From Blakeslea trispora (taxonomy: Eukaryota > Mucoromycota > Mucoromycetes > Mucorales > Choanephoraceae): DNA of 64,000 nucleotides. Where the stretch lies: the NCBI GenBank assembly GCA_025331445.1, contig JAIWNE010000002.1, positions 620,001 to 684,000 on the forward strand, written 5' to 3'. Made by a program: the position numbers and the translations under genes. Shown one piece after another: positions 1 to 11,633 of the stretch. The stretch's first letter is position 1, and each line of letters starts with the position of its first letter. The notes under the pieces were generated by a model. That model was given only the letters and a program-made list of their open reading frames with translations. It did not search any database and had not been told where the DNA came from.

Positions 1-1681
1 TTTTGTCTTTCCCTCTTGTTCCAATGAAGACAATTTTGGAGTGAGTTGAACCAGTCTGTCGCTTGATCTTCTTTGCAGACAGTAGGGAAAGGATAACGAG
101 ATGCTGTTATTTTGATGTGATCGCCCTCTATTTCTTTAAGGTTAAGATGGTGCTTATTATAAGAAGAACTTTACTTACGTTTAAGTTCAACCCTGCCTCG
201 CCCATCAAAGCTAGCCCAAGCAGTATTTCTTGAATTATAAGGGACACAGATTCTTAATTCCATAGAGTCAGGTACCAATGTAGGTCTAAAGGAAAGAGTG
301 TGTGGACATATAGGCGTAATAAGGATAGCATGAATATCTGGATGAGTAAGGGAACCACCTGCAGAAAGCTAGTGAAGGAAAAAAAGAAGAAAAAAAAAGA
401 GACAGATTCAGCTAACTTGTCTTTGTTTGAATGTTTTAAATATTTACTGAATAAGCAGTGCTTCCTGTGGGAGTAGATATGGCCAGACCATCTGCTTGAA
501 CTGTTGTCAAGTGCTTATCGTCACCAAATAGCTCCAACAAGCTCACATAAGGGCTTGGACCACGATCTACTACCAAGTCATTGATGACATGGTACTTTTC
601 AACCGGAACAGTGGTGAAGCAAGGCACTTGGCGCTTTTCTCCCATGGGAATCTGTGGATGAATTTCGCCTTGATCATCCTCTCCTTCTTCCACATCGTCT
701 CCATCAATTTCCCCAAATTTCTTTTTGTGTTTTTGTTTACCTAAACCTTGGCACCAACCGCCTACAGTAAATTTGCCCGTAATAGGGTCTCGTACGACGT
801 TCCTTAGTTGTATGGCTTCAGATGACTTGCAGTCACGATTGGGCACATTTCGATAAACAGTACAAGTAAGTCGACCTCGCAAATTGATACGAACGCCACG
901 CTCAATTGCATTGTGAATATGGTGCTCATATCGGCCAAAATCAAAGGGTGTTAGGAAGCCTAATGAACCTAGATGAAAAGGAATGACAGGCGGTATGTAA
1001 TTTTGAAACAACCAGGATGAGAACAAAACTGTACCATCACCGCCCAACTTGTAAAATGATTAACAACAAATAACCTAAAACTTATCTGTCTGGAACTTAC
1101 TGTAATTATAAAGTCAAATGACTTTGGCTTCAAAGCGCATAATTCAGGTGTCCAGAATTTGAGCTTATCTTTTGCAATTGGATGTTTTTCGATGATCTTT
1201 CGATGATTAAAGCGCTTTGAATCCTTCAACTTTTCATCCACATAGCTTTCATTTTTTCTTTCTTTTTTAGTTTTTACCAAAGCTGTTGTATATATATTCC
1301 TTACCAACAAATACCACTTTCTTGGCCATATCGAGGAGTCTCTACCAAGTACAAAGCTAACTCTCGTGTCATCTTGATAAGTGAACAGTCCCCAGGCTTA
1401 GTAATAATCATGACTGATTTGGGATTCTCCCATTTAAGTCGAGTTTTTCCTGAATTAATAATCATGAGTAATAGGTTGATACAGAGCAAGATAACTACCA
1501 ATTTACCTAGCTTTTTGGCTACCGCTCTTACAGCGTCTGCTGTATCAGTTAGATAAGATGCTTGTTGCGAGCGAGAAATAGTTTTCACAGCCGAATATCT
1601 TCTCTCATAAGACGTGTCATTAGCCAATGCTGTTAAGGCATCCGTGAGTGCTGAACAAGGTATATTGGCCGTAGGTTCCAT
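1..1681 (-). CDS. NAD kinase (ATP-NAD kinase), 3' end cut by window edge
   Basis: Phosphorylates NAD to NADP using ATP. Exons on the minus strand, by reading-frame continuity and splice sites: 1507-1681, 1305-1449, 1101-1245, 448-1047, 179-368 and 1-133 (open at the edge). The start is the first ATG of the frame (MEPTANIPC). Family hallmarks are visible: LGGDGTVLFSSWLFQ (the GGDGT nucleotide-binding motif), HLGSLGFLTPF, DGLAISTPTGSTAYS running across an intron into LSAGGSLTHP, and TPICPHTLSFRP. An acidic, low-complexity insert (around DGDDVEEGEDDQGE) interrupts the central domain, as in other fungal NAD kinases. All junctions keep phase, so the gene looks intact. The C-terminal end lies outside the window. 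Confidence 0.93.
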
Positions 1682-3027
1682 GCTCAATAACTTTTTTTTC
1701 TTGTGTTTCAAAAGAAGAAGAAAAAAAAAAAATGCAGGAAGAAATATCTTTGAAAGCCGCAACCCAGCTATTGTATTTTTTAAGAAAAAATATCGCTACT
1801 TAAAATCCCATTAACTCTAGATTCAGACAATGTGATATCGCTTTTAAGACCAATCAGATTAATTTCAAGACAGAGAGATATGCGTTATTGTGATGCTCCT
1901 TGAGGACGCATCAAATATTCATTTCCGAGACTTCGACAACAGTTGAAACAAAATGACGTAAAGCAAAATCCAAAGCTACATGTTTTCCAATGTTGGCTTG
2001 TCATAAACACACTATTGCATACTTTTGAATTGTCTACTCCCTAGAGACGCTTCATTCTTTTGAAATGAGGGCTCGAGATGTTTTCTTATAGTCTCAAATT
2101 TGAAGGCATAGTACATGCTTTCAATTGGTTTTGCCTTTTTATAGTTGCTATAGCATGTAAGGCACATCTTCTTCAACATCCAAAGTTCCTCAAGTATGCT
2201 CATTGACTATTGTATACGTAAGCTTTGGTACTCTTCTTCTTCACATGGTCGACTTGATAGGTCAAATAATTCTAGCTCTATAAATAAGAAGAAAAATAGC
2301 GTCAGGGAGTATACAATGGCAGAAATCGAAAAGAAAACTTGATCGACTGCTTACAAAAACACACTCTGAATATCATATCAGCTATTTGTTATGCTGCTTC
2401 CAAATTCAAAAATCATTTTGAAACAATCCGATTCTTAAGTCTAATCTTCATAAACAACTGGTCGCATTGATAGAAATGGAAAAAGTTCTTGACCTATCTC
2501 GCTCTGCATTTTCATTGCTTTTAGAGAACTGCAGAGGTGCTGGTACTCTAGTGTTAGAATTATAACAGCAAAGAGTTACTTTGATCTGACTCTGGACTTT
2601 TGTACAAGAACAAAGGACTATTTCAAGCTAACTTGTGTTTGCATTACACAGACTAGCCCTTCAAGTCTCTTAGAAATCAGTAGTTCAGCACAATGTAGGT
2701 GAAAGTAAATGTATATATGAAGCAGCTGGCATAGAAGTTTGTACAGGTTATTTCTTATCTTGTAGAAATACGTTAAAAAGCCAGGACAGTAAAACGAGAG
2801 GCTATCGTATGATATTGTTGAGTGCGCATTATAGCAGAGCATTTAGTATGTTATCATTAACCGTTATGACATTTATCATCTTGTAAACAGGCTAGGTGTT
2901 ACCTGAGTTGTTTGTATTACGGACGATGATGGGTCTTGGCTAGCGTCTTGGCGATTCGCCAATAAAGCGAGAAAAAAACTATAACCTTTTTTTTTCTCTT
3001 TTCTTTCATCTTCTTTCTTCTCAGCGT
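1682..3027. other. intergenic, with promoter region and a possible coding remnant
   Basis: Lies between the divergent starts of NAD kinase and the DUF4097-like gene. A CCAAT box sits at 2959-2963, followed by a pyrimidine-rich tract up to the ATG at 3028. This C/T-rich leader is seen before many genes in the window. The middle part holds a minus-strand coding-like stretch, listed separately. Confidence 0.6.
1890..2281 (-). pseudogene. possible decayed coding sequence, unrecognised
   Basis: One minus-strand frame reads ELFDLSSRPCEEEEYQSLR, then a single in-frame stop, then SMSILEELWMLKKMCLTCYS and KPIESMYYAFKFETIRKHLE. A later frame reads CFNCCRSLGNEYLMRPQGAS. The amino-acid make-up is protein-like, with paired cysteines that could suggest zinc binding. 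No complete open frame can be built, so this is either a remnant or a small multi-exon gene I could not resolve. No family recognised. Confidence 0.25.
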
Positions 3028-4687
3028 ATGTCTTCTTCAAACAATCCCAAATCGTTTTATAACCAATCAGGTATAACTCGTTTTGATTGATTGAACTTCA
3101 TTTGAAAGATTTTAACTTGTTGTGTAGAGTACGGTGCTACTAAAGGCGAGCAGCAAATGAACCGTAAACCTGACGATGTATCGTCAGAATCAGCACCACC
3201 ACCACCTTATTCAAATAGTGAACAAAGCTCAAATCTAAACTCAGGGGATGCTTATTTCAGAGACAACAGCAATCTTTCGCGACAAGAAGAACAAGCAGGG
3301 TTACTGGGTAATCCAAGTCTATTTATTCCTGCAAAAGCGAGTAACCCAAGTTGGACAGAACGATCGCGTACGTTTGTTTTGTTTTTTATTTATCTGTTTT
3401 GACTTACTCTAGTTTCCTTTTAGGCTCACTTTTGAAGGATCGTGGAATAGAGTTTGGAAATCAAAACATAAGACGCACTGGATATTGCAAGAGGTTGTGT
3501 AAATATATCTTTATTCTTATTTTGTTTTGCATTGTTGTTAGCAAATTCACTACGTCTCACAAGAGACATAAAGGTGGTGCTGACTTTGTCTGTTGGGGTT
3601 CCACAGAGGTTTGGAGTGATCTACCAGACATGATTGAATTCAGAGACAGCATTGAAATCAAAATTGAGGGCTATGTTACTGGAGGCCGTATCCTTGTTAC
3701 TCCTATAGAGCAACGCCATGAAGGAAAAATATGGTCACAGATCCAATACACTCCTGAACTAAGGTCTGACATCAGCTATCGTATTGAGAGACCAGATGAT
3801 GACTTTACTCGTCTTGTCTTGAAAATGCCCCAGAGAAAACATAACGACGACGATTGTGTTCAGATCCATTTGGATATTAGCTTGCCTTACGGAGCAAGAG
3901 TAGCTCGATTCATCACTTCCAATATGGATATTGAAATAGATCAACCCTTCAGGAAAGAACTCGAAGCAATAGATTTTCAGACCACGAATGGAAACATTAT
4001 CTTGAATCGTTGGTCTGGTGAGACATTGTCAGCCAAAACAACGAATGGTAACATCAAAGCTCAAGGAAGCCTATCTTCGGGAAGTTCAATTAGTCTTGAA
4101 ACCACAAATGGAGGGATCACTTTTTTTGATACCGTTAGAGCCAAGACAACACTTCAGGTGAGCAGCACGAATGGTGGTATCGAAGCGCTACAGACACTTG
4201 AAGCAGAAGGTTCTGTTCAATTGAAGACGACTAGCGGTCTCATTGAAGTAGACATGATAGAAGCGCCTGTAGTTTCTATTACGAGTTCAAATGGAAAGGT
4301 CAATATAAACCATGCTCGGGCTGAAACTAGTTTCGTAACCAGGACAACTAATGCTCCTATTCAACTTACAATGGAGGGTGTCAAGAATAATCATGTGAAC
4401 TTGAAAACCACCAATGCTCCTATCCAATTGCATATGGTAAAGTACCCATCAACAATACTTTGTAATACTGCATTCTTAAATGCTCTTGATAGACAAGTGA
4501 ATTTGAAGGTCACTTTACCTTTGAGACTTCATATTCAGAGAAAGTGATTGTTAAAGAAGATCCTGAAATCACTTACCAAGAAAACCTCAAGTATTTCAAA
4601 CAAGGTCATAGAAGAGATTCAGGTAGTAAGGGTGATTTGTCTGTAAAGACAACAAACAGTCATATTGAAGTATCGTTTGATGCATAG
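3028..4687 (+). CDS. single-pass membrane protein with DUF4097/adhesin-like beta-repeat ectodomain
   Basis: Four exons: 3028-3070, 3128-3367, 3424-4436 and 4493-4687, giving about 496 aa; all junctions are in frame. The N-terminus is hydrophilic and proline-rich (SAPPPPYSN). A short basic-flanked hydrophobic stretch follows (CKRLCKYIFILILFCIVVSK, about residues 117-136), probably the membrane segment. The rest carries about eight copies of a TTNG-type motif (QTTNGNI, KTTNGNI, ETTNGGI, STNGGI, KTTSGLI, SSNGKV, RTTNAPI, KTTNAPI, KTTNSHI), the regular beta-strand pattern of DUF4097/putative adhesin domains. Function unknown; a cell-surface or wall role is inference. The C-terminal exon is supported because splicing restores another KTTN repeat. 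It converges on the next gene with 69 bp between stops. Confidence 0.72.
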
Positions 4688-4756
4688 TTTGATTTAATAT
4701 TGAAATAAAAAAAAAAAGGAATACTAAAAAAAAAGCACTGTAAAATAAATATGAGA

Positions 4757-6217
4757 TCATTCGTCTCTGTCACTGTGCACAATCTCGTCTTCTTCAGGGA
4801 TTTCAGGTTCACCGTTTTCATCAACAAATACAACTTCTCCTTTAGCTGGCATGATCTTTCTGTTTGCATTGCCCATTTGTTCTAAATTGCCTCTCTTTTT
4901 CTCTGCTGCTGCCATAACACCCTTGGCAGCTCTTGGCTCCATTTCCTCAAAATTCTGCCAAACATATTGCTTTAGTTCTTTTGCTCCGGGCAAGTCTTGA
5001 ATGAGATTGGCAATTGTAGGATGCTTGAAACCGTAATAGTCAGGTCCTGAAGCTGAATTGGAATGATCGCGATTACGAATTTCATTGGATCGACGAACAA
5101 CAACAGTCCAGGCACCAGTTGCTGAATTTGCAATAATAGGTTCATCTGGCATATCAGCAGCTGTCACGTGAAAGCGAGGACAATCACTGCCATCGTCCAC
5201 AATAGTGGATGTGATGATGGTATTGCTGTTTGGATCAACCATACTAGGGTATGTTCTACAACATTGAGAGTTAAGAACTGTGTCTACTATGTTGCTTTTC
5301 TTCTTCTTACCTGCTTACAGTATAGCCGACGGGAAAGATGTATCTTTCATTATGGAAATTGGGTCTGTCAGTGACAATGGTACCCAAGTTATGTACGGTC
5401 AAGACACCGATCTGTTGAGGAAGCTTAGGTTTACCATCTGCGTCACGTTCAATAGGTTGTACTCGACGCGTCTTGACCGGGATTTTAGCAGATCTTGATC
5501 TCTTGTGTGGTGCTGGAACATGTTCCTGTATAGCTGGTGAAGAAGTAGAAATAGTATTGTTTGTATTCGTGTTTGAAGGAACTGGTTGACTACGATGCTG
5601 TGTACTGGAGGATCTGAAGGCCAATTTTTTCAAGATTTTGGATTTAGCGCCCAAGCTTGAAGAAGATAAAGATACTAAAGAGAAAAAGAGAGATTAGTAT
5701 AATGCCCTTTTTTTTTTTTACAGATGTCATCCTCCTTTACCTTCCATATCTTCATCAGAGTCTGTCAAATCACTATAGATGTCGCTGTCGCTATCATCAT
5801 CAGTTAATTTGTTCGCACTTTCTAGTTTACTGATGCTGTCTAATAAGAGGCTGTTTTTGTTTATCAATCATCTGTTATCTTCACAAAAGGGATAATTAGT
5901 TTAGCACTTACTTTCGCTCAAAAGTCAAGTTGCGGATTTTCTTTTTTGCATGAAAATAGTCTCTATTCATAGCAACGTTCAACTATTGGCGTATTACAAA
6001 TAAGAATGATTTATTCGATTTTGTTATTCTTGTTTTAAGTTACCTCTGTAATTTCCTTTATCTTGCGCTTCAACTGTTTGTAGGATTCCTCCATATCAGC
6101 TGACTCGGAAGAGGCAAGCAGCATATCGTTTTCTGCTGTTTCTCTTACTTCATGTTGAGGCGAAGAAGCAGGCATATGTTGCTGCTCCTCTGGATGTACT
6201 GATAATGTATTCGTCAT
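4757..6217 (-). CDS. FYRN/FYRC-domain nuclear protein (TBRG1-like)
   Basis: Five exons (6044-6217, 5912-5982, 5741-5850, 5311-5674, 4757-5255), about 405 aa, all junctions in phase. The N-terminus has a coiled-coil-like segment (KQLKRKIKEITE, then LNVAMNRDYFHAKKKIRNLT) followed by an acidic stretch (LTDDDSDSDIYSDL) and a basic linker. The C-terminal half has an FYRN-like region (IGVLTVHNLGTI, then NERYIFPVGYTVSRTYPSM) and an FYRC-like region (FHVTAADMPDEPIIANSATG, then YYGFKHPTIANLIQDLPGA). This order is that of TBRG1 and fungal relatives, which are chromatin-associated. A role in transcription or chromatin is inferred from the family. Confidence 0.75.
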
Positions 6218-9200
6218 TTTTCTTTTCTTGAAAGGAGAATTTTTTTAAAGAAAAAAAGAGAGAGAGAGAGAGAGAGAGAAGAAAGGAAAGGAAAAAGCAG
6301 AAAAAAAAGGGCGTGAAATAGGTCTTTAAAAAGTGACTACAGTTTATTGTCCTTGTTCGTCTTGCGGCAACCAAGCCAATCAAATAAAAAACGCGTATAA
6401 AGAACTATCTAAAAGACTCCGTGACTGTCTTTGAACGATTGACTTGTTTGCTGTTGGATAGACTCTTTTGCTCTGCTCATTATTCAAGAGATGTCAAGCA
6501 ATCTCACCATCTTTAAGTGTGGATTGATATGCGAAGCCTGATCAGCTCATTTGCTATATGTATATATATACAGCATGAATAAAGCATTCCTGTCCATTTT
6601 CTTAACCAAGAGAGACATACTTTATTTTTCAATCAAACAGGTGGGAAGGTTGTAAGCCGATTTGATACAAAATTCTTTGCTCAGCATTCAGAGGGAAGTT
6701 TTAGCAAGTGCTTAAAAAGAATGTCCTCTTTTTTTTTTCTTGCTCCTTTCAATGGCTTCCATTATAACTTTTATATTTTCAATTGAAACGTAGTCAATTT
6801 AGCCTTTGGCTCCCAAGTTAAGATTCAATCTGTCATTGGAGTCAGTTGTGCTGGTCCAAATTGCAAAGAGAAACTGCCTAAAAAAATAAGGACAACCCAC
6901 TCGTCTCATTTGGTTTTCCGGGTAATTTTACTAGGATCTTAAAAGGCACATACTACGAAATACCAAATAACCAATGGACCTTATCTATCAAGAAGAACAT
7001 GGAATCCACAAAGTTGAAAGCAAAATCCAATAACAAAGTTTAAAACTGTTATGATAAAATCAACAAGACTTATTGAATTTGCATATTGATTAAAAGTAGT
7101 GTCTCATGTTAGATATAGACACTCATCATTCTACTACCAACACTATAAGGATACTTTGATCTGCAATAACTTAATGGTAATTCTATGCTGAGAGGAGATT
7201 TGTTTGATCAACATGATGGTCTATGTACCAGGTCAAAATATCCTTATGAAGAATCTACTAGCCTCTCGAGCTATGTAGCCATAGAGATCACAAGAAAAGA
7301 AAGTTGGCTGTTGTTATGAATCTTGATTTTAGTGCAATGTATGACTTGCTTGGCTATCCAGTAGCTACCAATGTAAATACATGTCATGATCAAACAATGA
7401 GCCTTGGCTGAAATTAAAAAGCTATGTCAAGGCATTTGGGACTCATTCCTCCATCATAAAGAGAAAAGAAGCATGGAAATTGAGATCATGTTTAGCTTTA
7501 CAAGACCTCCGTGTTCTTGACTTGAATGAAAGTCTATGATCTATGCAAGTTTTCTTTCTGGAAATATATGATAATGCCCGTCACAAGCAAACTCAGAGTT
7601 TTTCTCAAGTCAGTCCCTGTATCTTTTTTTACTTTTTTCTTTTTAATAAAGACAAGCTACTTGATATCACAGTACCATGTCTTACTCTTATGAAAGGCTT
7701 GCTTTTCAACAGAGAATGAATGCGCTGTATGTCTTGTGTAATTGCTTGTGATACCTCCTTATTCTTGACTTGCTCTCTCTTTCTTCTACTGATAGTTAGC
7801 CAAGAAAATAAACAGGAAAGGTAGAGCAAAATGAAGATTGATATCAGGATCTATAAAGTATCAAGAGACTCTTTCATAGATAGTATAATTTAATCTACAC
7901 ACTATTATGTAAAAACCCAATCGAGCTAGATGAAATGACACAACTGTAGCCTCACTTTTCTTTATAGTCGTAGTAAATTATATTTGAAACAGGTTGAATA
8001 CGTTTTTAGCGCTCAACAGAGGTACTTGCATTTCTATTAGAATGTACAGCAGAAAGGAAACCAAGATGACAGAGCTATCAGAATGGCTGGTGTCTTACTT
8101 CAATTTAACAACTTACTGAGACAATTCTAGATTGTTTAGAAAAGAAATAAATAAACGTTTAAAATGAAGAAGCAACATGGAGTCATTTACAGTCTGATCC
8201 TTGAGCTGTCTTTTGGCACATCGCGTTAGGAGGCGATACATTTTCAAAGCGACTGTACTTGTAGTATTAGGTCTCATGAAGATAGTAGAAAAGATTCAAG
8301 TGTTTGTAACAATGGCTCAGATGTGCTTGCTAACCATGGTATCCCTATTCCAACAAATCTTGCATTCACTACGCATTGATAACTAGTGCATATAAGGGCT
8401 ATTAAGGACAAACACTTGATTCATCTTTTTTTTTTTTTTTCCTTTGGAGGAGATTTTTGTAGATGGAAAGGCATCAAGTTTCATTTTACAGATCCTGACG
8501 AGTTCTTTGTTCCTAAAGGCATAAAACAATAACTAAAGGCTTTAAAATCATGACGCCCTTATCAGATAAAATAAGGTGGAGATCAGTCATTACAGAATCC
8601 ATCAATATATGCGGTATTTGTTGAGTTAATCAAGCCTGCTTTGTTGCTTAAGCTATCTATTACAGCTTTCGAACCCATAAATGAGGATCTTTATGCAGTT
8701 GTCAATATTATACATTCGATATATGTTGGTATTGAGCTTCAAAAAAAAAACGTATAGGCATCAAAATGCGTCTAGTCAATGCTCCTATCATTCCTGAAAA
8801 TGATGTAAGTATCCTGTTGGCGTTAATTAGCTAAACAACTGCGCATTGTCATTTTGCCCCCCCCGTCCCTCTTTTTTTCTCCTATGCGCTGTTATCATGG
8901 GTTATGCTGTCTTATTTGCGAATTCGTTACTAAAAAATGTGCTTAACATGGACAAGCGGATTTATTTTGGTATCACACTGACAAAAAAAAAAGCCTCAAT
9001 TTCAAGGGCTAATGCTTACGTAAAAGTGTAATGTAGATCATATCTAAAAATGTAATTTCATAACCACAGCTAAAAAGAGAAAGTCATTTCCCCAGATAAA
9101 AACTACTTCTTCTTCTTGAAGAAATAGAAATCACCCAAATTCTAATGCACTGCTTTCTTTTTTTTTTAGTTACCATAGTTAGCTTACAGTTGAAGAAGAA

Positions 9201-9434
9201 AAAGCAATAACTCTTATAAACTTGTACACAGACAATCAGCCTATAAATAGACTCACTTTTTTTTTTTTTTTTGTAATAATTTCACTGAAAGTAACTCAAT
9301 TTTTTTTTCTACTCCTCCTTCTTGACCCCTTCTCACACACACACACACACACTTTCTCCTCTCCTTCTTACTTTCCTTAACCTCTGCCCTTCTTCCCTCT
9401 CTTGTATTCTAAGTGTGTTATTAAGTAAGACAGA
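6218..9434. other. 3.2-kb intergenic region without a supportable gene
   Basis: AT-rich, with an (AG)n tract at about 6255-6279 and many poly-T runs. Short protein-like fragments appear on the plus strand: NGSDVLANHGIPIPTNLAF near 8310-8370 and GIKFHFTDPDEFFVPKGIK near 8470-8530. Both are broken by stops and are probably remnants of a decayed element. The last ~300 bp before 9435 is C/T-rich with a (CA)n run at about 9337-9352, consistent with the promoter and leader of the next gene. Confidence 0.5.
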
Positions 9435-10988
9435 ATGAAGAGAAAGGATACTACTGTTGTTATCACAGTTGTGCTGCTAGTTATTGGCTGTATCGTTTTG
9501 CTTCAACATCAGTCATCTGCATGGAGCAAGATCAAGTTGCCATCCCGAAAGAAACTGTCTGAAAAGAAAGAACCGATACCCGTTATCCACCCCAAGCCAT
9601 TTGAGTTGCATAGACCTAAACTAGATTCTGAAAAATTCTTATCTTACTTGCCACATTCTGGCTTTCATAATCAGCGCATTGAACTAGAGAATGCGTTGTT
9701 ATTGGCTGCCTATCTAAACAGAACACTCCTTGTGCCTTCAGTCTATCTTGCCAGTCCTGCCATGCCCTGGCTACGTTACGAAAAGCTACATGAACGACTG
9801 CTGTTCCAGACAAAGGAAGGACTAGACCATTGTGTTGCCTTGGATGCAGCTGGTATGCCTCTACCAAACGAATGTCTCAATAGTTTCCGTTGGACCAATG
9901 TACCTTGGACGTTTTTCTACAACATGTCTGCCATTCAAGAACAACTTGTGCCTGTTGTCTTTCGCCCAGGACTTGACTATGAATGGCTTTACGACACGTT
10001 TGATTTAGAACAAAAAGACATCTATTTCTTCAAGGATCTTTCACCCTATGAATATCAAATCCATGATGACAAGACACAGAGATTACCCCTAGATCGATTC
10101 AATTACCGCATTGACCTTGTCACACTTGAGAAAATTGATCACCGTGTCTTGCATTTTGGCTCTATGTTTGGCTCCTACCGTGTGCTGGCTGAGACTCCAG
10201 AGCATACTGAATTGTTGCGCAAGATTCGGTCTCACATGATCTTCCGTCATCCTGTCCTATCAGGTGCAGCTGAGCGTATTGTTCAACAGTTGGGTGGTGC
10301 TAACCAATTTGTGGGTATGCATGTGCGTGTAGGGGATGGTATCTTCAAGTTAAGAGCATCTATTTTGATTGATGATATCTACCATACCTTGGTTGACAAG
10401 TTCACTGACCTGACAGTCGAGCAAACAGCTGCTTATGAGGGTGGTGTTGAACAGCACAACCTTGACCGAACAGAATCAGCTGAATATGAGATCAAACTAA
10501 GGACGTTTCACCCGGTCGATACCGCCAACTATTCAAAGCCTATTGAAGTACATCATGATCATGTTATGTCCGACCAATTTAATTTACCACCGAACATTGC
10601 TCAGCGTCTTCAATGCCAAAAGGGCGATCAGGTTACTCAACGATTTCAAAACACTGTACTCTATATAGCCACGGATGCACCGGATCCACGGAATCATCCC
10701 TTATTGCGTAAGATATTTAAAGTGTTTCCCTGTAGCTTTATCCTGTCGGACTTTTTAGATGATCTTGAGGACATCAAGCGACTTGAAGTAGTAGAGGAAC
10801 GTGTCCGACTTGAATCCTTTTTGATTCCTATGGTGGATGCTATGATTGCTGCTCATGGTCATACTTTCTTGGGCACTCCTCATAGTACATTTACTAGTTA
10901 TATCGAAAGACAGTTACAACCTGTTTATACAGGCAAACAAGTGCAGGTGATGGGCCTGGAAGATTATCTGCAAATGATGGCGCATTAA
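9435..10988 (+). CDS. type II membrane GDP-fucose O-fucosyltransferase-like glycosyltransferase
   Basis: Intronless, 517 aa. The N-terminus is a type II signal anchor: short basic MKRKD, a hydrophobic stretch (VVITVVLLVIGCIVLL, residues 8-23), then a basic and proline-containing stem. This predicts a Golgi/ER enzyme with a lumenal catalytic domain. The region SGFHNQRIELENALLLAAYL followed by NRTLLVPSVYL (about residues 75-106) matches the N-terminal donor-domain pattern of the O-fucosyltransferase superfamily, and GMHVRVGDGIF has the HxRxGD-type motif. The C-terminal part (IATDAPDPRN, MVDAMIAAHGHTFLGTPHST) fits the second nucleotide-binding half. Exact acceptor and linkage cannot be read. A GDP-fucose-type transporter at 27.1-28.4 kb would supply the presumed donor. 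Confidence 0.78.
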   Translation: MKRKDTTVVITVVLLVIGCIVLLQHQSSAWSKIKLPSRKKLSEKKEPIPVIHPKPFELHRPKLDSEKFLSYLPHSGFHNQRIELENALLLAAYLNRTLLVPSVYLASPAMPWLRYEKLHERLLFQTKEGLDHCVALDAAGMPLPNECLNSFRWTNVPWTFFYNMSAIQEQLVPVVFRPGLDYEWLYDTFDLEQKDIYFFKDLSPYEYQIHDDKTQRLPLDRFNYRIDLVTLEKIDHRVLHFGSMFGSYRVLAETPEHTELLRKIRSHMIFRHPVLSGAAERIVQQLGGANQFVGMHVRVGDGIFKLRASILIDDIYHTLVDKFTDLTVEQTAAYEGGVEQHNLDRTESAEYEIKLRTFHPVDTANYSKPIEVHHDHVMSDQFNLPPNIAQRLQCQKGDQVTQRFQNTVLYIATDAPDPRNHPLLRKIFKVFPCSFILSDFLDDLEDIKRLEVVEERVRLESFLIPMVDAMIAAHGHTFLGTPHSTFTSYIERQLQPVYTGKQVQVMGLEDYLQMMAH

Positions 10989-11633
10989 AGTTTTTTCTCT
11001 TTTTTTATTTATTTATTTTTGTTTTTTTTTTTCGATCGATGCAGCTTATCCCTTTTTTCTCTCTTCTTTTTTTTTTTTTTTTTTTTTTACTTGATTTATC
11101 TTTATGTGTTTCTGCTTTGTTTTCCTCTTTTGTTGTCAGTTTATTTGTACTTATAAAAACAAAACAAAAAAATAGATTAAAAAAGAAAATTATGCATTAT
11201 CAAAAGAATGTTTAATTCTTTTTTTTTTTTTATCAAATTTAGTCAATAGAAGATCTTTTTCTTTTTTTTTTTCTTTTTTATTTTATTAGTTTTGACACAC
11301 AAATCGATCGAAAAATAAACAGAAAAAAAATAATAATAATAAATAGAATAAACCTATTCTTTTTCCTTTTTTTTTATTTTATTTTCTTTTTTCTTCTCTT
11401 CCATTACATGCAATTTGAATTAACTCAAAAGAAAGACACTTTTTCAAATAGTCCAGAAAAGGCATTTGAAGGTAGAAAACAATAATAAAAAAAAAAAGCT
11501 GCCGATTCCTTTTTGTTTATTTACCATGGAGATTTGACAACTAAAAAAAAAAGGAAAAAACTCAATATGAATAGGATTTTCAAGATTATGTCAGACTGGT
11601 TTAGCTGTTGTCAAGGAATACAAGCCATCCTTT
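10989..11633. other. intergenic, AT-rich with long homopolymer tracts
   Basis: 3' flank of the glycosyltransferase and 5' flank of the RING/Lon gene. Dominated by poly-T tracts (for example about 11069-11088) and poly-A runs. No open frame or RNA gene seen. Confidence 0.6.

Noticed and set aside
3500..3542. Possible 43-nt intron (GTAAATATATC to GTTGTTAG) in the DUF4097-like gene
   Set aside because: With the upstream exon phase used here, removing it breaks the frame, and leaving it in supplies the only membrane segment.
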